From: a virus
DNA length: 44,982 bases
Reading direction: 5' to 3' (one strand)
IMG/VR virus record: IMGVR_UViG_3300033388_004059
Span: 1-44,982 of that record
Positions 30,514-39,001 of this stretch are shown here, in pieces. Position 1 is the first letter of the stretch. The number at the start of each line of letters is the position of its first letter. The notes beneath the pieces were generated by a model. That model had not been told where the DNA came from and did no database searches. It saw only the letters and a program-made list of their open reading frames with translations. The translations under genes and the position numbers were made by a program.

Positions 30514-33245
30514 TGGGCGGATTTGTATGGGATTTTATTTCAGAACAGATAATTGACCCTATATGGGCTGAAGCCGAAGAAGCTCTTATTAAAGAAGTGT
30601 TTCTTGAGGGTACTGATTATGAGATTTATGGTGATATATTTCTTGCCACGCCATGGTATGATGAATTTTTTAAAGACGAAGATACCTATCTAAAAGATCT
30701 CGGTGCATCACCTACATATTCCAGCAAATCAGGCAGGGTACAGAACACGATAGCGGACGGAGTTGCTGTTGCGAGGTGCTACGGAAAGTGTAAGATCGGT
30801 GGCAATCATCTGAGATACAATGATCCTGACGCCTCCGATCTGCGGGTTATTATCGGGCATTGTATGGGAGTGACCGAAGGGATCACACGGTGGGAGGTCA
30901 ACGATATCGAATGGTCGGAGTTGACCGGCACACATACAAAAACCGAATACAAAGGAAACCGGACACAGACAGCCGATGCACGGTTTTCAACAAAGGCAAG
31001 TGCTTATAGAGGTATAGCATATACCGCATTTACTTTTGCAAAAGACGATGGACAGATCGGATCGCTACCGAGAGTTACAGTTGTCATGGAAGGCCAACTC
31101 TGTGCGCCATTGGCAGGCGGCGCGGATGCGTTCACACGCAATCCAAGTGTAGCTGCATATGATTGGTACACTGACGTTGAGGCATATAGTGCTGGTGATC
31201 TTCACCTGAATGATTTTAAATCGCTTGAGGAACTATGCGATGAAGTCCCGACGGGTAGTTCACTCCCGCGATACAGGTTTGATTTTAATGTTGACGTTAA
31301 TATGGCTATGGCGGATGTCAAGAAACTGCTGTGGCAATCGTTCAACGGGCGTGTAATAAGATCACAAGGGAAGTTAAAACCCGTTTGGGATTCGGCGCAA
31401 ATGGCAGATGGGGCAGGCGGGCTTACTGCAAAAACTGTATCTCATGCGTTTACTGAAGACAATATCGTCAAGGATTCGTTTTCGTGGAGCCAGCCACAAA
31501 AGCCCAACGTGGTCAGAATACATTATAAGGATTCAAATAAAAACGTATCTGTTGAAGAAAAAAACGAGGAAAGTATAGCAATTAATGGCGAGATCCTATA
31601 TCAGGAAAATGCTTGGTATATCACAGACGAAGAACTTGCTAATCGTCGATGCAAACTCAAATTCAATAAATTCAAATATACTGATTATGAGTGCAAATTT
31701 AGGGCGTTTTCTGATGCAGGCGACTTGGAAGTATATGATCTTGTGACCGTTACGCACAGTTTGCCCGGCTTCTCAACAAAAGAGTTTCTCGTCAAGTCAA
31801 AAACTGAAACCCATCATGGACAGCCCAGCTTTACGCTTGAAGCATATTATTCCGGTGTGTATGACGACTCACTGGTGGGCATTCAGACCAGTTATGAATC
31901 CACCCTGCCGAATCCGTATGTTCCGGTTGCAGTAACAAGCACCGCGCTTGCCGAGGGTGGGTTTATTGCTAATGACGGATCTTATGTGCCGTATGTTACC
32001 CTGACTTTTACCAGGCCGAATAATCCGTTCTGGGTCCGGGGGCAGGTCTGGACATCAACCGATGATTCAACTTTCGAATATTATGGCTCATCAGCTTCGG
32101 GCGCAGCTTTCAGGATAGAGGCTGCAGCAGCTAAATTTGATGAAGGTGATACATTATATGTTAAAATTTTGTCCGAGAACACAAATGGCGCCGTTCAATT
32201 AATAGATGATGTTTCATCAGTATCAGAAGTTATCGATGGCAAGTCCGCAGCGCCTTCAAATGTCACTGGTTTTGTGGTTTCTCAGATCGGGGACATTGTT
32301 TTATTTACTTGTGATCGGCCAAGCCAGGCAACCGACGCAGACTTTTCACACTTTGAAATTCGTGAGGGAGCATCATGGCTTTCAGGTACGCTTATCGCTA
32401 CCTGTACCCATACACGATTCTTACTTACGAACTATACTGCCGGATCAAAAATCTATATGATAAAGGCATTTGATACTTCGGGTAACGAATCTGCGACTGA
32501 AGCATCGCAGGCAATTACGCTTATTCAATCTTCAGTCCAGAATATTTTCTATCAGCTTGAAAAAATAGACAGAATAGATGCTGCGTTGACCGCAACGCAA
32601 GTGGCGAGGGATTTAGTGTTTTATTATGCTGGCGGATTTTATGTTACAGGCACGGAAAAGATGAACGATTCCGGAACTGAAAAGATGAACGATTCCGGAA
32701 CAAAGAGAATGTGGAACCCGGGATATGATACAGGGCTTCTGGAGACAGAGGTTGTTGACATGACTGAAACAATAACCGGGTCTATTTACTTAACTATAGT
32801 TTCAACCTCATATGCCGGCTGTTCGTTCGGGATAGAGTACGCCTACTCAACCAATGGCGCGGATTATTCGACTTATACCACTTTTGCTGACGGCATTTCA
32901 GAGACATTCAGATACATCAAATTTAAGATTACGCTTACTGTGGATAGCACAACCTATCCTAATAATAACATAGCAATATCAAGCATGATTTTAAGTGTTG
33001 ACTTACCGACCATTAGAAATTCAGGGGCGGATGTAACAGTAGCCGTTGGCGGAACTACAATCACGTTTGACAGGCCATATTCAACGGCGGCCTCTATAAA
33101 AATCAATACAAATATTGTAAGCGCGGCCTCATTGCTATCAACACACGAATTAAAAACAAAAACGAATTTTAAAGCTCATGTCTTTAATCCGGCAACGGCG
33201 GCAGACGTGGGCGGGACAATAGATTGGGATTCGGAGGGATATTAA
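30513..33245 (+). CDS. Tail tip/host specificity protein (gpJ-like)
   Basis: A 910-residue protein with a short N-terminal membrane-like/linker segment, then the gpJ-type tip attachment region (TYSSKSGRVQNTIADG; LPRYRFDFNVDVNMAMADVKKLLWQSF; DVYDLVTVTH-like EVYDLVTVTHSLPG), two fibronectin-III-like stretches (~480-660) and a C-terminal variable region. A small direct repeat GTEKMNDS appears twice near residue 715-730. It forms the tail tip that touches the receptor. One-base overlap with the GNAT gene. Confidence 0.85.
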   Translation: MGGFVWDFISEQIIDPIWAEAEEALIKEVFLEGTDYEIYGDIFLATPWYDEFFKDEDTYLKDLGASPTYSSKSGRVQNTIADGVAVARCYGKCKIGGNHLRYNDPDASDLRVIIGHCMGVTEGITRWEVNDIEWSELTGTHTKTEYKGNRTQTADARFSTKASAYRGIAYTAFTFAKDDGQIGSLPRVTVVMEGQLCAPLAGGADAFTRNPSVAAYDWYTDVEAYSAGDLHLNDFKSLEELCDEVPTGSSLPRYRFDFNVDVNMAMADVKKLLWQSFNGRVIRSQGKLKPVWDSAQMADGAGGLTAKTVSHAFTEDNIVKDSFSWSQPQKPNVVRIHYKDSNKNVSVEEKNEESIAINGEILYQENAWYITDEELANRRCKLKFNKFKYTDYECKFRAFSDAGDLEVYDLVTVTHSLPGFSTKEFLVKSKTETHHGQPSFTLEAYYSGVYDDSLVGIQTSYESTLPNPYVPVAVTSTALAEGGFIANDGSYVPYVTLTFTRPNNPFWVRGQVWTSTDDSTFEYYGSSASGAAFRIEAAAAKFDEGDTLYVKILSENTNGAVQLIDDVSSVSEVIDGKSAAPSNVTGFVVSQIGDIVLFTCDRPSQATDADFSHFEIREGASWLSGTLIATCTHTRFLLTNYTAGSKIYMIKAFDTSGNESATEASQAITLIQSSVQNIFYQLEKIDRIDAALTATQVARDLVFYYAGGFYVTGTEKMNDSGTEKMNDSGTKRMWNPGYDTGLLETEVVDMTETITGSIYLTIVSTSYAGCSFGIEYAYSTNGADYSTYTTFADGISETFRYIKFKITLTVDSTTYPNNNIAISSMILSVDLPTIRNSGADVTVAVGGTTITFDRPYSTAASIKINTNIVSAASLLSTHELKTKTNFKAHVFNPATAADVGGTIDWDSEGY

Positions 33246-34289
33246 ATGGCAGCAAAAGCATGGGATTTAACTACACCCGCAGTTGACGCATTGAATAATA
33301 CGATTCCAGGTCATATCAGAGATGTAAAAGAACACGCTCAAATCGGCGTCGGTTTTTATGCTGAAGATCAAGATACACCAGATCAGACCATTGCTATATA
33401 TGAAGGGGTGGTTTATTTCGGGATAACAAAAGTTGAGTACGCTGGTCTTGCTGTAGCTGATCTTGGAACGGCTGGAGCTTTTGAAACAACGGCATTAACA
33501 GCGGATTTTTATAATAAAATACTTTTTACGATTGACTCAAGCGGGACTCTGGCCATTGTGGAAGGTACGGAAAATGTTGCAGCCGGCGGAGTTGGAGAGC
33601 CAGCCGTACCAATAGATAAGTTTCCTATTTGTATGGTTACAATTCAAGACGATGGCAATGCAGGGGCCGGAACGATTCTCACCATCGAGCAAAGTGAAAT
33701 AACGCAGTTGCAGGGATTTGCTCACATACCATCCGACAAAGCTGAGTCAGGAGCCAATGCCGATATTACATCTATGACCGGCCTTGATGATAATGGGATA
33801 CCTCTTGCAAAAGTGACGGATGCTGCAAGCGATGGAGCCAATGCCGATATTACATCTATGACCGGCCTTGATGATAATGGGATACCTCTTGCAAAAGTGA
33901 CGGATGCTGCAAGCGATGGAGCTAATGCTGACATTACATCTATGACCGGATTGACTACACCTTTAGCTGAAGCTTACGGTGGTAGCGGCACAACGGGCGA
34001 TAGCATCATAAAAGCATTTGTAAATGCTAATGCTTCTGGCGGTATTAATGATAGTTATAATGTTGATACTGTTAATGATACCGCAATAGGAAAACTAGAG
34101 GTAGTATGGGATACGAATTTTGGTGGCGGTGTTGCTGTACTAGTTGGAATTCCACAAGGAGGAACTGGCTCTATTAAAAGTATTGTGTGTACAGCTCAAG
34201 CTGCTACAGACGCTGATTTTGAGTGTGGAGCTAATACTGTATTAAGCGACCCGACAGCCTGGTTAATCATGGCGATAGGAGATCAATAA
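33246..34289 (+). CDS. Tail fibre protein with SGANADITSMTGL repeats
   Basis: A 347-residue fibre. The N-terminal ~165 residues would dock to the tip. Residues 169-236 carry 28-residue repeats GANADITSMTGLDDNGIP..., then the well-known fibre transition PLAEAYGGSGTTGDS, and a C-terminal receptor-binding region (~100 residues). The ADITSMTGL repeat is standard in caudoviral fibres. Starts right after the gpJ-like stop. Confidence 0.85.
   Translation: MAAKAWDLTTPAVDALNNTIPGHIRDVKEHAQIGVGFYAEDQDTPDQTIAIYEGVVYFGITKVEYAGLAVADLGTAGAFETTALTADFYNKILFTIDSSGTLAIVEGTENVAAGGVGEPAVPIDKFPICMVTIQDDGNAGAGTILTIEQSEITQLQGFAHIPSDKAESGANADITSMTGLDDNGIPLAKVTDAASDGANADITSMTGLDDNGIPLAKVTDAASDGANADITSMTGLTTPLAEAYGGSGTTGDSIIKAFVNANASGGINDSYNVDTVNDTAIGKLEVVWDTNFGGGVAVLVGIPQGGTGSIKSIVCTAQAATDADFECGANTVLSDPTAWLIMAIGDQ
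33751..33953 (+). repeat. Two perfect 84-bp tandem repeats plus a partial third
   Basis: Units at 33751-33834 and 33835-33918 are identical by eye at all 84 bases; a third diverged partial unit starts at 33919. Identity at synonymous positions implies recent duplication or gene conversion, which would change fibre length by 28 residues per unit. Confidence 0.85.
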
Positions 34290-34657
34290 TGAGTAAAGTG
34301 AGGGTAGTTTACAGACCAGACAAAACAGTAGCGATAATTCATCCGGCTCCTAAATCGAGAAGAATTTTATTTGAATTTGAGTATGAATGGCTTGAAAGAG
34401 TTTTTACTAAGACTATGAATCTTAAATTCCCAGGGTTGCCTTATGATGATATGGATTTTTCAGAAATCCCGCAATCAAGAGAAGACCGTGATGCGTGGGA
34501 AGGTGAAAAGGGCAAAGGGATAACAATTAATCAAGTTAAGGCTGATGCAGCGAGAGAAAAAATAACTAATGAAATAAAAATTCAAAACAAGATTAAGGAA
34601 CAGGCGATTGATGCTTTAAAAGCGGAGGGTAAACTTCCAGAGGATTACGAGGAATAA
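34289..34657 (+). CDS. Hypothetical fibre-associated protein
   Basis: A 122-residue charged protein (SKVRVVYRPDKTVAIIHPAPKSRR; helical Lys/Glu/Ile-rich end). It overlaps the fibre gene by one base. The VRVVYRPDKTVAIIHPAPKS start occurs in small proteins downstream of phage fibres, possibly assembly factors; evidence is positional. Confidence 0.6.
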   Translation: MSKVRVVYRPDKTVAIIHPAPKSRRILFEFEYEWLERVFTKTMNLKFPGLPYDDMDFSEIPQSREDRDAWEGEKGKGITINQVKADAAREKITNEIKIQNKIKEQAIDALKAEGKLPEDYEE

Positions 34658-34717
34658 TTCTATGGAATCGGATCTGACAGTTATTCGGATAATTGAACAT
34701 ATACATAGGGGGGAAAT

Positions 34718-35011
34718 ATGCCACCAGCTACAGTAGATGCAACCGCAGTATTTGAGGCAATAGCTGACATTAATAAATCTGTTCAAGCTGGATTTAAAGA
34801 AGTACATGAAAAAATAAACAATAGATTTGTGGGTTGTGATAGAAGATTTATTAAGCTAGAAACAAGAAAAGCTGTTGATGAAGCTTTGAAGGAAAGAGAG
34901 GAAAAGAATGTTGATTTTTGGATGTGGGGAGTTAGGGCAGTTTATGTTGCAGGTGTTATAGCATTGTTTGCGATCGCATATCAAACAGCATTCCCTACGG
35001 GGACAGGATAA
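34718..35011 (+). CDS. XhlA-like membrane protein (holin-associated)
   Basis: A 97-residue protein behind AGGGGGGAAAT. The N-terminal two thirds is a charged amphipathic/coiled-coil region (VFEAIADINKSVQAGFKEVHEKIN) and the C-terminus a single hydrophobic segment (AVYVAGVIALFAIAYQTAF). That topology fits hemolysin XhlA-like proteins of lysis cassettes. The endolysin candidate follows at once. Confidence 0.65.
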   Translation: MPPATVDATAVFEAIADINKSVQAGFKEVHEKINNRFVGCDRRFIKLETRKAVDEALKEREEKNVDFWMWGVRAVYVAGVIALFAIAYQTAFPTGTG

Positions 35012-35015
35012 TTAA

Positions 35016-35399
35016 ATGACTAAAATCAAAAATGCTGAAGTCGTTATACAGTTACTTGCGTGGCCTTATCAGCCTAAACTTGTAGAGATCATATTGTGGC
35101 TTATAGATCGTTACGATGGGATCGTGTTCACAAGCGGCTTCCGTGAAGATGATAAAGGTGTGCATGGATGTGGTCGAGGTATGGACATCAGGAGTAGGAA
35201 CATAGAGCGATTAAAAGGTAACGCCTTACATGCTCCCCCTGTTGCGTGTGCTGTTGATCCTGGGGAGGTGTGTACTCACCTAAATTCAAAATGGATATAT
35301 GACCCTAAACGACCGGAAAAGTTGTGTGCAGTATATCATAATTCAGGTAAGGGCTGGCATATTCACCTTCAATCACATAAGAATACCGTAATGAAATGA
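35016..35399 (+). CDS. Endolysin candidate, M15/VanY-like zinc peptidase
   Basis: A 127-residue protein. The metal-site pattern is seen as H50-x6-D57 in GVHGCGRGMDI and H115-x-H117 in GWHIHLQ, matching peptidase M15 (D-Ala-D-Ala or L-Ala-D-Glu peptidase). FTSGFRE is the conserved strand before the first ligand. It would cleave peptidoglycan stem peptides at lysis. No signal peptide, so release would need a holin; TM-protein genes flank it. Confidence 0.75.
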   Translation: MTKIKNAEVVIQLLAWPYQPKLVEIILWLIDRYDGIVFTSGFREDDKGVHGCGRGMDIRSRNIERLKGNALHAPPVACAVDPGEVCTHLNSKWIYDPKRPEKLCAVYHNSGKGWHIHLQSHKNTVMK

Positions 35400-35629
35400 T
35401 GACTCAAGTCGAACTTGATGCATGGTTTTTACAAAAAGTTAGTTTAATAGCTAGTGGTTTTGGATGTAAAATCGTTGATATAGATCTTAATAAAAGAATC
35501 GTTAATATCGAAGGGCCTAAAGATAAAGAATTTATATGTGCTCATACTATTGGGATTCAGGTTGAAGAATATCTTAAAGATAAAGAAAGAGAGGAACTTA
35601 TAACGACTCTGAAGGGATGGCCGATATGA
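35396..35629 (+). CDS. Hypothetical 77-residue lysis-region protein
   Basis: ATGATG start overlapping the endolysin stop by four bases. Mixed alpha/beta (IVDIDLNKRIVNIEGPKDKEF), no transmembrane segment and no recognised domain. Its stop overlaps the next start. Confidence 0.55.
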   Translation: MMTQVELDAWFLQKVSLIASGFGCKIVDIDLNKRIVNIEGPKDKEFICAHTIGIQVEEYLKDKEREELITTLKGWPI

Positions 35630-35820
35630 TAAAGTTAGACCCAATGATTTTAGAATTTATTTCAAATAATCTTTTAGCCATTGGGTTATTTCTTGGCTTG
35701 CTTAAAGGTGTAGCTACTATAACTCCTTGGTCATGGGATAATAAAATAGCAACTATGTTTGAGACCCTTTATAAGAATGTGAGAGGTGGGAGCCATGACA
35801 AAGATACTAACAACTCTTGA
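35626..35820 (+). CDS. Holin-like single-TM protein
   Basis: A 64-residue protein with one hydrophobic segment (NNLLAIGLFLGLLKGVATI) and a polar basic C-terminus. ATG 35626 is preferred to the in-frame ATG at 35617 because GAAGGGA lies eight bases before it and it overlaps the preceding TGA. Size, topology and context in the lysis block suggest a holin or holin-associated protein. Confidence 0.6.
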   Translation: MIKLDPMILEFISNNLLAIGLFLGLLKGVATITPWSWDNKIATMFETLYKNVRGGSHDKDTNNS

Positions 35821-36196
35821 AACTAAGGCATTGGATGACCACAAATATGTTGAATTGACAAAGCCGTTTATATTTATAAGTTCCATTTTGGAAAAATACG
35901 ATTACCACTTCAAAATCGTTGTTCCTACTTGTTTTGTATTTGATTTTGAATCAGTACCTATTATTAAGGGAACTTCTAAAAGAGCTGGTCTTTGCCATGA
36001 TTATCTTTATAGAATTAATAGCCTACCTATTGTTCCTAAGCATATAGCTGATAAGGTTTATCTCGAAATCATGGAATATAGAAAGAATCCTGCATGGCGG
36101 AGATGGATTAAATATTCGGCTGTTAAATGGTTTGGTAAATCGAGTTACCATAAATTATTAGTTGAGGATAGTTATGAAACGATTATTGGTATATAG
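35795..36196 (+). CDS. DUF1353-like phage protein
   Basis: A 133-residue protein with VPTCFVFDFESVPIIKG and AGLCHDYLYR, corresponding to the F-v-P-x-G-F-x-T-D-x-A-S-v-P and HDyLY pattern of the DUF1353 family found in phages near lysis genes; the conserved Thr-Asp is DF-E here. The ATG at 35795 is favoured over GTG 35786 because GAGGTGGGAG precedes it. Function of the family is unknown, possibly a hydrolase with an HD-like pair. Confidence 0.7.
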   Translation: MTKILTTLETKALDDHKYVELTKPFIFISSILEKYDYHFKIVVPTCFVFDFESVPIIKGTSKRAGLCHDYLYRINSLPIVPKHIADKVYLEIMEYRKNPAWRRWIKYSAVKWFGKSSYHKLLVEDSYETIIGI

Positions 36197-36431
36197 TTTA
36201 ATTCTATTCATGCTTTGTGGGTGCTCAACTTTTGGCAATAAAACCTCAACCTTTACCTATGATTCTAATAAAAAGATAGCTACTTTTGATGGCCGGACTG
36301 ATGAAAAACTAACCTGTAAGCTACCGGATGGAACTGAGATTACATTTGATCGTACTGGCGGAGAAGGTATCCTTGCTAAGATATTAGCGATACTATCTAT
36401 CATGCCGAGGATGGAAGTTTCGGCGGATTAA
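36174..36431 (+). CDS. Lipoprotein, spanin-like position
   Basis: An 85-residue protein with a signal and lipobox: KRLLVYSLILFMLCGCSTFG, lipidation expected on the Cys of LCGC. ATG 36174 follows GAGGAT. The mature part is ~65 residues, Lys/Thr/Asp-rich, without the Pro-rich character of Rz1, so a spanin role is only suggested by context at the end of the lysis genes. It overlaps the DUF1353-like gene by 23 bases. Confidence 0.65.
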   Translation: MKRLLVYSLILFMLCGCSTFGNKTSTFTYDSNKKIATFDGRTDEKLTCKLPDGTEITFDRTGGEGILAKILAILSIMPRMEVSAD

Positions 36432-36433
36432 CG

Positions 36434-36547
36434 TCAAACTGAGCCGCCACGTGATGAATTAGCAGCGGCTCGGTAGTCTCTGTTAACTCGGTAACAAATA
36501 TTGTTTCTTTCATCCGGAATAGGCAGGTCTATATTTATTTTTTTCAT
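36434..36547 (-). CDS. Small 37-residue protein, end of leftward operon
   Basis: MKKINIDLPIPDERNNIC... reads from ATG 36547, which has GAGGT at the correct distance upstream on the minus strand. It ends two bases from the convergent lipoprotein gene. Weakly basic, no motif. The good ribosome binding site supports expression but the short length keeps this tentative. Confidence 0.45.
   Translation of the reverse strand: MKKINIDLPIPDERNNICYRVNRDYRAAANSSRGGSV
36441..36471. other. Hairpin between convergent operons
   Basis: GAGCCGC (36441-36447) pairs with GCGGCTC (36465-36471) around a 17-base loop, at the point where rightward late and leftward early transcription meet. No T-run, so at most a weak bidirectional terminator; it also overlaps the 37-residue reading frame. 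Confidence 0.35.
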
Positions 36548-36577
36548 ATATTACCTCATATAACGTATTTAGCTCAC

Positions 36578-36664
36578 GGGTAGGCAGGATCACGCAATGT
36601 AGGCTTAAAGCCAGACCAAATGCGTACATGTATAATTTAGTTAGCGCCACGACCCTGCCTATCC
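36578..36664. other. Non-coding segment bounded by 14-bp inverted repeat
   Basis: GGGTAGGCAGGATC (36578-36591) and GACCCTGCCTATCC (36651-36664) pair with one mismatch and one wobble around a 59-base loop. It lies between two leftward genes (36434-36547 and 36679-37029). The region has no convincing gene; it could fold as a structured leader/ncRNA or be a protein-binding site. Confidence 0.4.
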
Positions 36665-36678
36665 ATGTGCAGCGGGTG

Positions 36679-37029
36679 TTATGTGGTATCCCGTTTCTTA
36701 ATCTCAATATCTGGAACAAAATCACCAGCGAGAACAACACTCTTTCTAAATACTGGATAAAGTAGATTTTTAAGCAAAAGCCAGCATATATAACCAACTA
36801 ACGCTACAGGCCAAAAAAGATAAACAGAAATACATACTAACACCATACATAACGCATCTGCCTTTAAAGAAGAAAACTGTTTGCTTTGTGGTCGTTTGCC
36901 AGTTTTAAAAGTTTCCCACGTTAACGGGGCAATATGTTTTATAATAACACTCCCAATAATAAAACCGACCACAAAAAACACTACCCAAAAAGTCACACTT
37001 CCTAAAACACTAAACATAAAAGAAATCAT
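36679..37029 (-). CDS. Membrane protein, two to three TM segments
   Basis: A 116-residue protein starting at ATG 37029 behind AAGGAGG. Hydrophobic stretches are FSVLGSVTFWVVFFVVGFIIG near the start and LCMVLVCISVYLFWPVALVGYICWLLL in the middle; the C-terminus is charged. Not recognised. It is near the distal end of the leftward recombination operon; possible superinfection-exclusion or inner-membrane accessory protein. Confidence 0.6.
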   Translation of the reverse strand: MISFMFSVLGSVTFWVVFFVVGFIIGSVIIKHIAPLTWETFKTGKRPQSKQFSSLKADALCMVLVCISVYLFWPVALVGYICWLLLKNLLYPVFRKSVVLAGDFVPDIEIKKRDTT

Positions 37030-37072
37030 TTTTACCTCCTTTTTCGTTATTATATGCAACCACATAACGACC

Positions 37073-37501
37073 TTAATCAGCGGCACCGCGCTTGGTGTCG
37101 GCTGCATGGGTGGATTGGGAGGAAAAATATCTGCTCAATATTTTGTTAACTTTTTCCCCTATTGAATCATGTGTGTACCATCGAATCTTTTTGCCATTAC
37201 TTTTAGCGTACTCGATTTCTCTTTTTGTGCTGTCCCCGATATAATCATCATAATTCACAACGAAGATTTCATGTGCAATATCAATTTTTCTAAGATGAAG
37301 ATTATCCATCGCATCTGCCACACCTTCATGCTCTGCTAAATGATCTGGAATCTCTTCTTTAGTGGCATACCAATAAGGAAGTAGATGTAATCCCATAGCA
37401 ATAGACTGCTCATCTCTTTCGATCAACCATGCACATGTAGCCATTATATCAACAAATCTTGACGAACCGCATAACACAATAACTTTTGGCTTATCCCCCA
37501 T
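37073..37501 (-). CDS. Nucleoside 2-deoxyribosyltransferase-like (DUF4406-like) protein
   Basis: A 142-residue protein beginning MGDKPKVIVLCGSSRF, the nucleotide-binding start of deoxyribosyltransferase-like proteins, followed by MDNLHLRKIDIAHEIFVVN and IGDSTKREIEYAKSNGKKI, which match the family's active-site region (D and the STxxEIxYA helix). These proteins act on nucleosides or nucleotide metabolites; some are linked to NAD or nucleotide signalling. ATG 37501 overlaps the end of the Red-beta gene; the longer upstream frame is inside that gene. Could support the phage nucleotide pool. Confidence 0.75.
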   Translation of the reverse strand: MGDKPKVIVLCGSSRFVDIMATCAWLIERDEQSIAMGLHLLPYWYATKEEIPDHLAEHEGVADAMDNLHLRKIDIAHEIFVVNYDDYIGDSTKREIEYAKSNGKKIRWYTHDSIGEKVNKILSRYFSSQSTHAADTKRGAAD

Positions 37502-38738
37502 TCTCAGCCTTAAAATCAATCTTCTTGCAGGCATCCAATAATTCTTGAGCCCCGTCGGGGTCTTTCGGCGTTTCACCAACCGCCCCGATAGATTGTTGTG
37601 CTTCAGCGATTATGTCCGAATGATAACCACTTATTGCCTTTAAAATATCCTTTAGCACTTGAGCCTGGGCAAGTTCCAACGCTTCATCTTTTGGCTCAGC
37701 AAGTTGCTCGAAGGCTCCAATGCCGAACAGCCTATCATATTTAACAGCAATGGCATCCTTAATTTCATCTGAAGCAGACAGAAGTGTATTGAGTGCGCCA
37801 GGATAATCTTTTCCACTAAGATCGGTAGCAAGGTTGAGCCCCAAACAAACCATTTTACCGAAGTTTTCAGATTTCAGAAATCTCCAATGCCTGTCATGGT
37901 CCCACCAATTTGTTGCCACTGGATCGGATTGTCGTAATCTCCACTTTTCAAACTCCATCCAAAACGAATCCAAATCATCCGCAGCCTGCGCCTTGAGCTT
38001 GGCGGTCGTAATGCCCAATGCCTCGGCGCTCTGTCTGACAAAATCTTCCAGTAATTTAACATCTTCAGGTTCTTGAGATCTCTCTTTCCGGAAAGCCTCA
38101 AAGCGGTCAACAGCTTCGGTAAGACTCATATCGTTGGGTTCTATATCAATTATTGTTTCCTGGATTTCGGCTTCCTCATACATTCCTTGAAATTCATCGG
38201 GCCATAAAGTACGAAGTCCTTGTCCTTCTGCAACTTTGGCGATCATGGTTGGTTGATTATCCTCTTGCCAAAACTTTGTTGTTTTGCCGTCACGGGTCTT
38301 TTTAATATAACCCTTTAAATTGACCTCAAGCCTGAAAACTTCATCCCAGCCAGCCGGTTTAGCTTCAAACCATCCGCCTATCAATGTTTCGCCTTCCAAA
38401 ATTAAGCCTAAGGAATCCTTGATGTTTCCGTTTTCATCTATGACAATAATGCCCTTTTTCCACCCTCGACAGTCTGGTTGCGCCTTTGCTCTACTCCTGA
38501 AATAATCAATAGATGTTATAATTGCGGCTGGGTCATTACCATATTTAATCAAATAACAATCCTTCTTGAAAGGATTTAAACCTCTACTTTTACAAACGCC
38601 AAGAAAATACATTATTTCTTGCGATGTAATCAATTCAGATTTACCGCTAACAAGATATTTTCTGACAGCGGATTCCGTAATCGATAATTCTTGACCATCT
38701 TTTGCCGTATATTTGGCAAGTTCTTTTTCTTCTGTCAT
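37491..38738 (-). CDS. bet: Red-beta/RecT-family single-strand annealing protein
   Basis: A 415-residue protein. The first ~210 residues follow phage Bet/Red-beta: LITSQEIMYFLGVCKSRGLNPFKKDCYLIKY, AIITSIDYFRSRA, a C-terminal strand set ending MIAKVAEGQGLRTLWPDEFQGMYEEAE (key residues R-G-L-N-P-F and A-E-x-x-x-L-R). The remaining ~200 residues are an acidic helical extension, longer than usual (lambda Bet is 261 residues). It anneals ssDNA during recombination with the exonuclease at 40481-41020. ATG 38738 follows GGAGG-type sequence (CAAAGGGAGGTAGGAGC). Confidence 0.88.
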   Translation of the reverse strand: MTEEKELAKYTAKDGQELSITESAVRKYLVSGKSELITSQEIMYFLGVCKSRGLNPFKKDCYLIKYGNDPAAIITSIDYFRSRAKAQPDCRGWKKGIIVIDENGNIKDSLGLILEGETLIGGWFEAKPAGWDEVFRLEVNLKGYIKKTRDGKTTKFWQEDNQPTMIAKVAEGQGLRTLWPDEFQGMYEEAEIQETIIDIEPNDMSLTEAVDRFEAFRKERSQEPEDVKLLEDFVRQSAEALGITTAKLKAQAADDLDSFWMEFEKWRLRQSDPVATNWWDHDRHWRFLKSENFGKMVCLGLNLATDLSGKDYPGALNTLLSASDEIKDAIAVKYDRLFGIGAFEQLAEPKDEALELAQAQVLKDILKAISGYHSDIIAEAQQSIGAVGETPKDPDGAQELLDACKKIDFKAENGG

Positions 38739-38742
38739 GCTC

Positions 38743-38970
38743 CTACCTCCCTTTGTTTAATACAGATAAGATTTCATTAAGAATTATATTTCTTTCGAGA
38801 GCTGTTTCGTTAGCTCTCTGCCAAAAGCTTTGCAAGATTCCCATGTCTGACCTTTGTTCTTCTCTGAAAATAGCATTTTCTTTCTTATCTCTATGCGGAA
38901 TAAGCCACAACAAGATTACTATTGCAAAAAGCATAGCCGTTGCGCCTGCAAAAAATGAACCCCAAATCAT
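38743..38970 (-). CDS. Single-TM small protein
   Basis: A 75-residue protein with a hydrophobic N-terminus (WGSFFAGATAMLFAIVILLWLIP) and a charged helical C-terminus. ATG 38970 is chosen because GGAGGT lies six bases upstream; two earlier ATGs overlap that site. It lies between the repeat gene and the Red-beta gene. Function unknown. Confidence 0.6.
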   Translation of the reverse strand: MIWGSFFAGATAMLFAIVILLWLIPHRDKKENAIFREEQRSDMGILQSFWQRANETALERNIILNEILSVLNKGR

Positions 38971-39001
38971 TTTTACCTCCATCATATTTTAAAAATTATT
39001 T

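Noticed and set aside
32650-32705. GTEKMNDS double repeat in the gpJ-like gene as a functional array
   Set aside because: Only two 24-bp copies; noted in the gene entry but too little to support a separate element.
36510-36797. 95-residue minus-strand frame across the convergence region
   Set aside because: It overlaps the better supported membrane protein and 37-residue gene and has no ribosome binding site.
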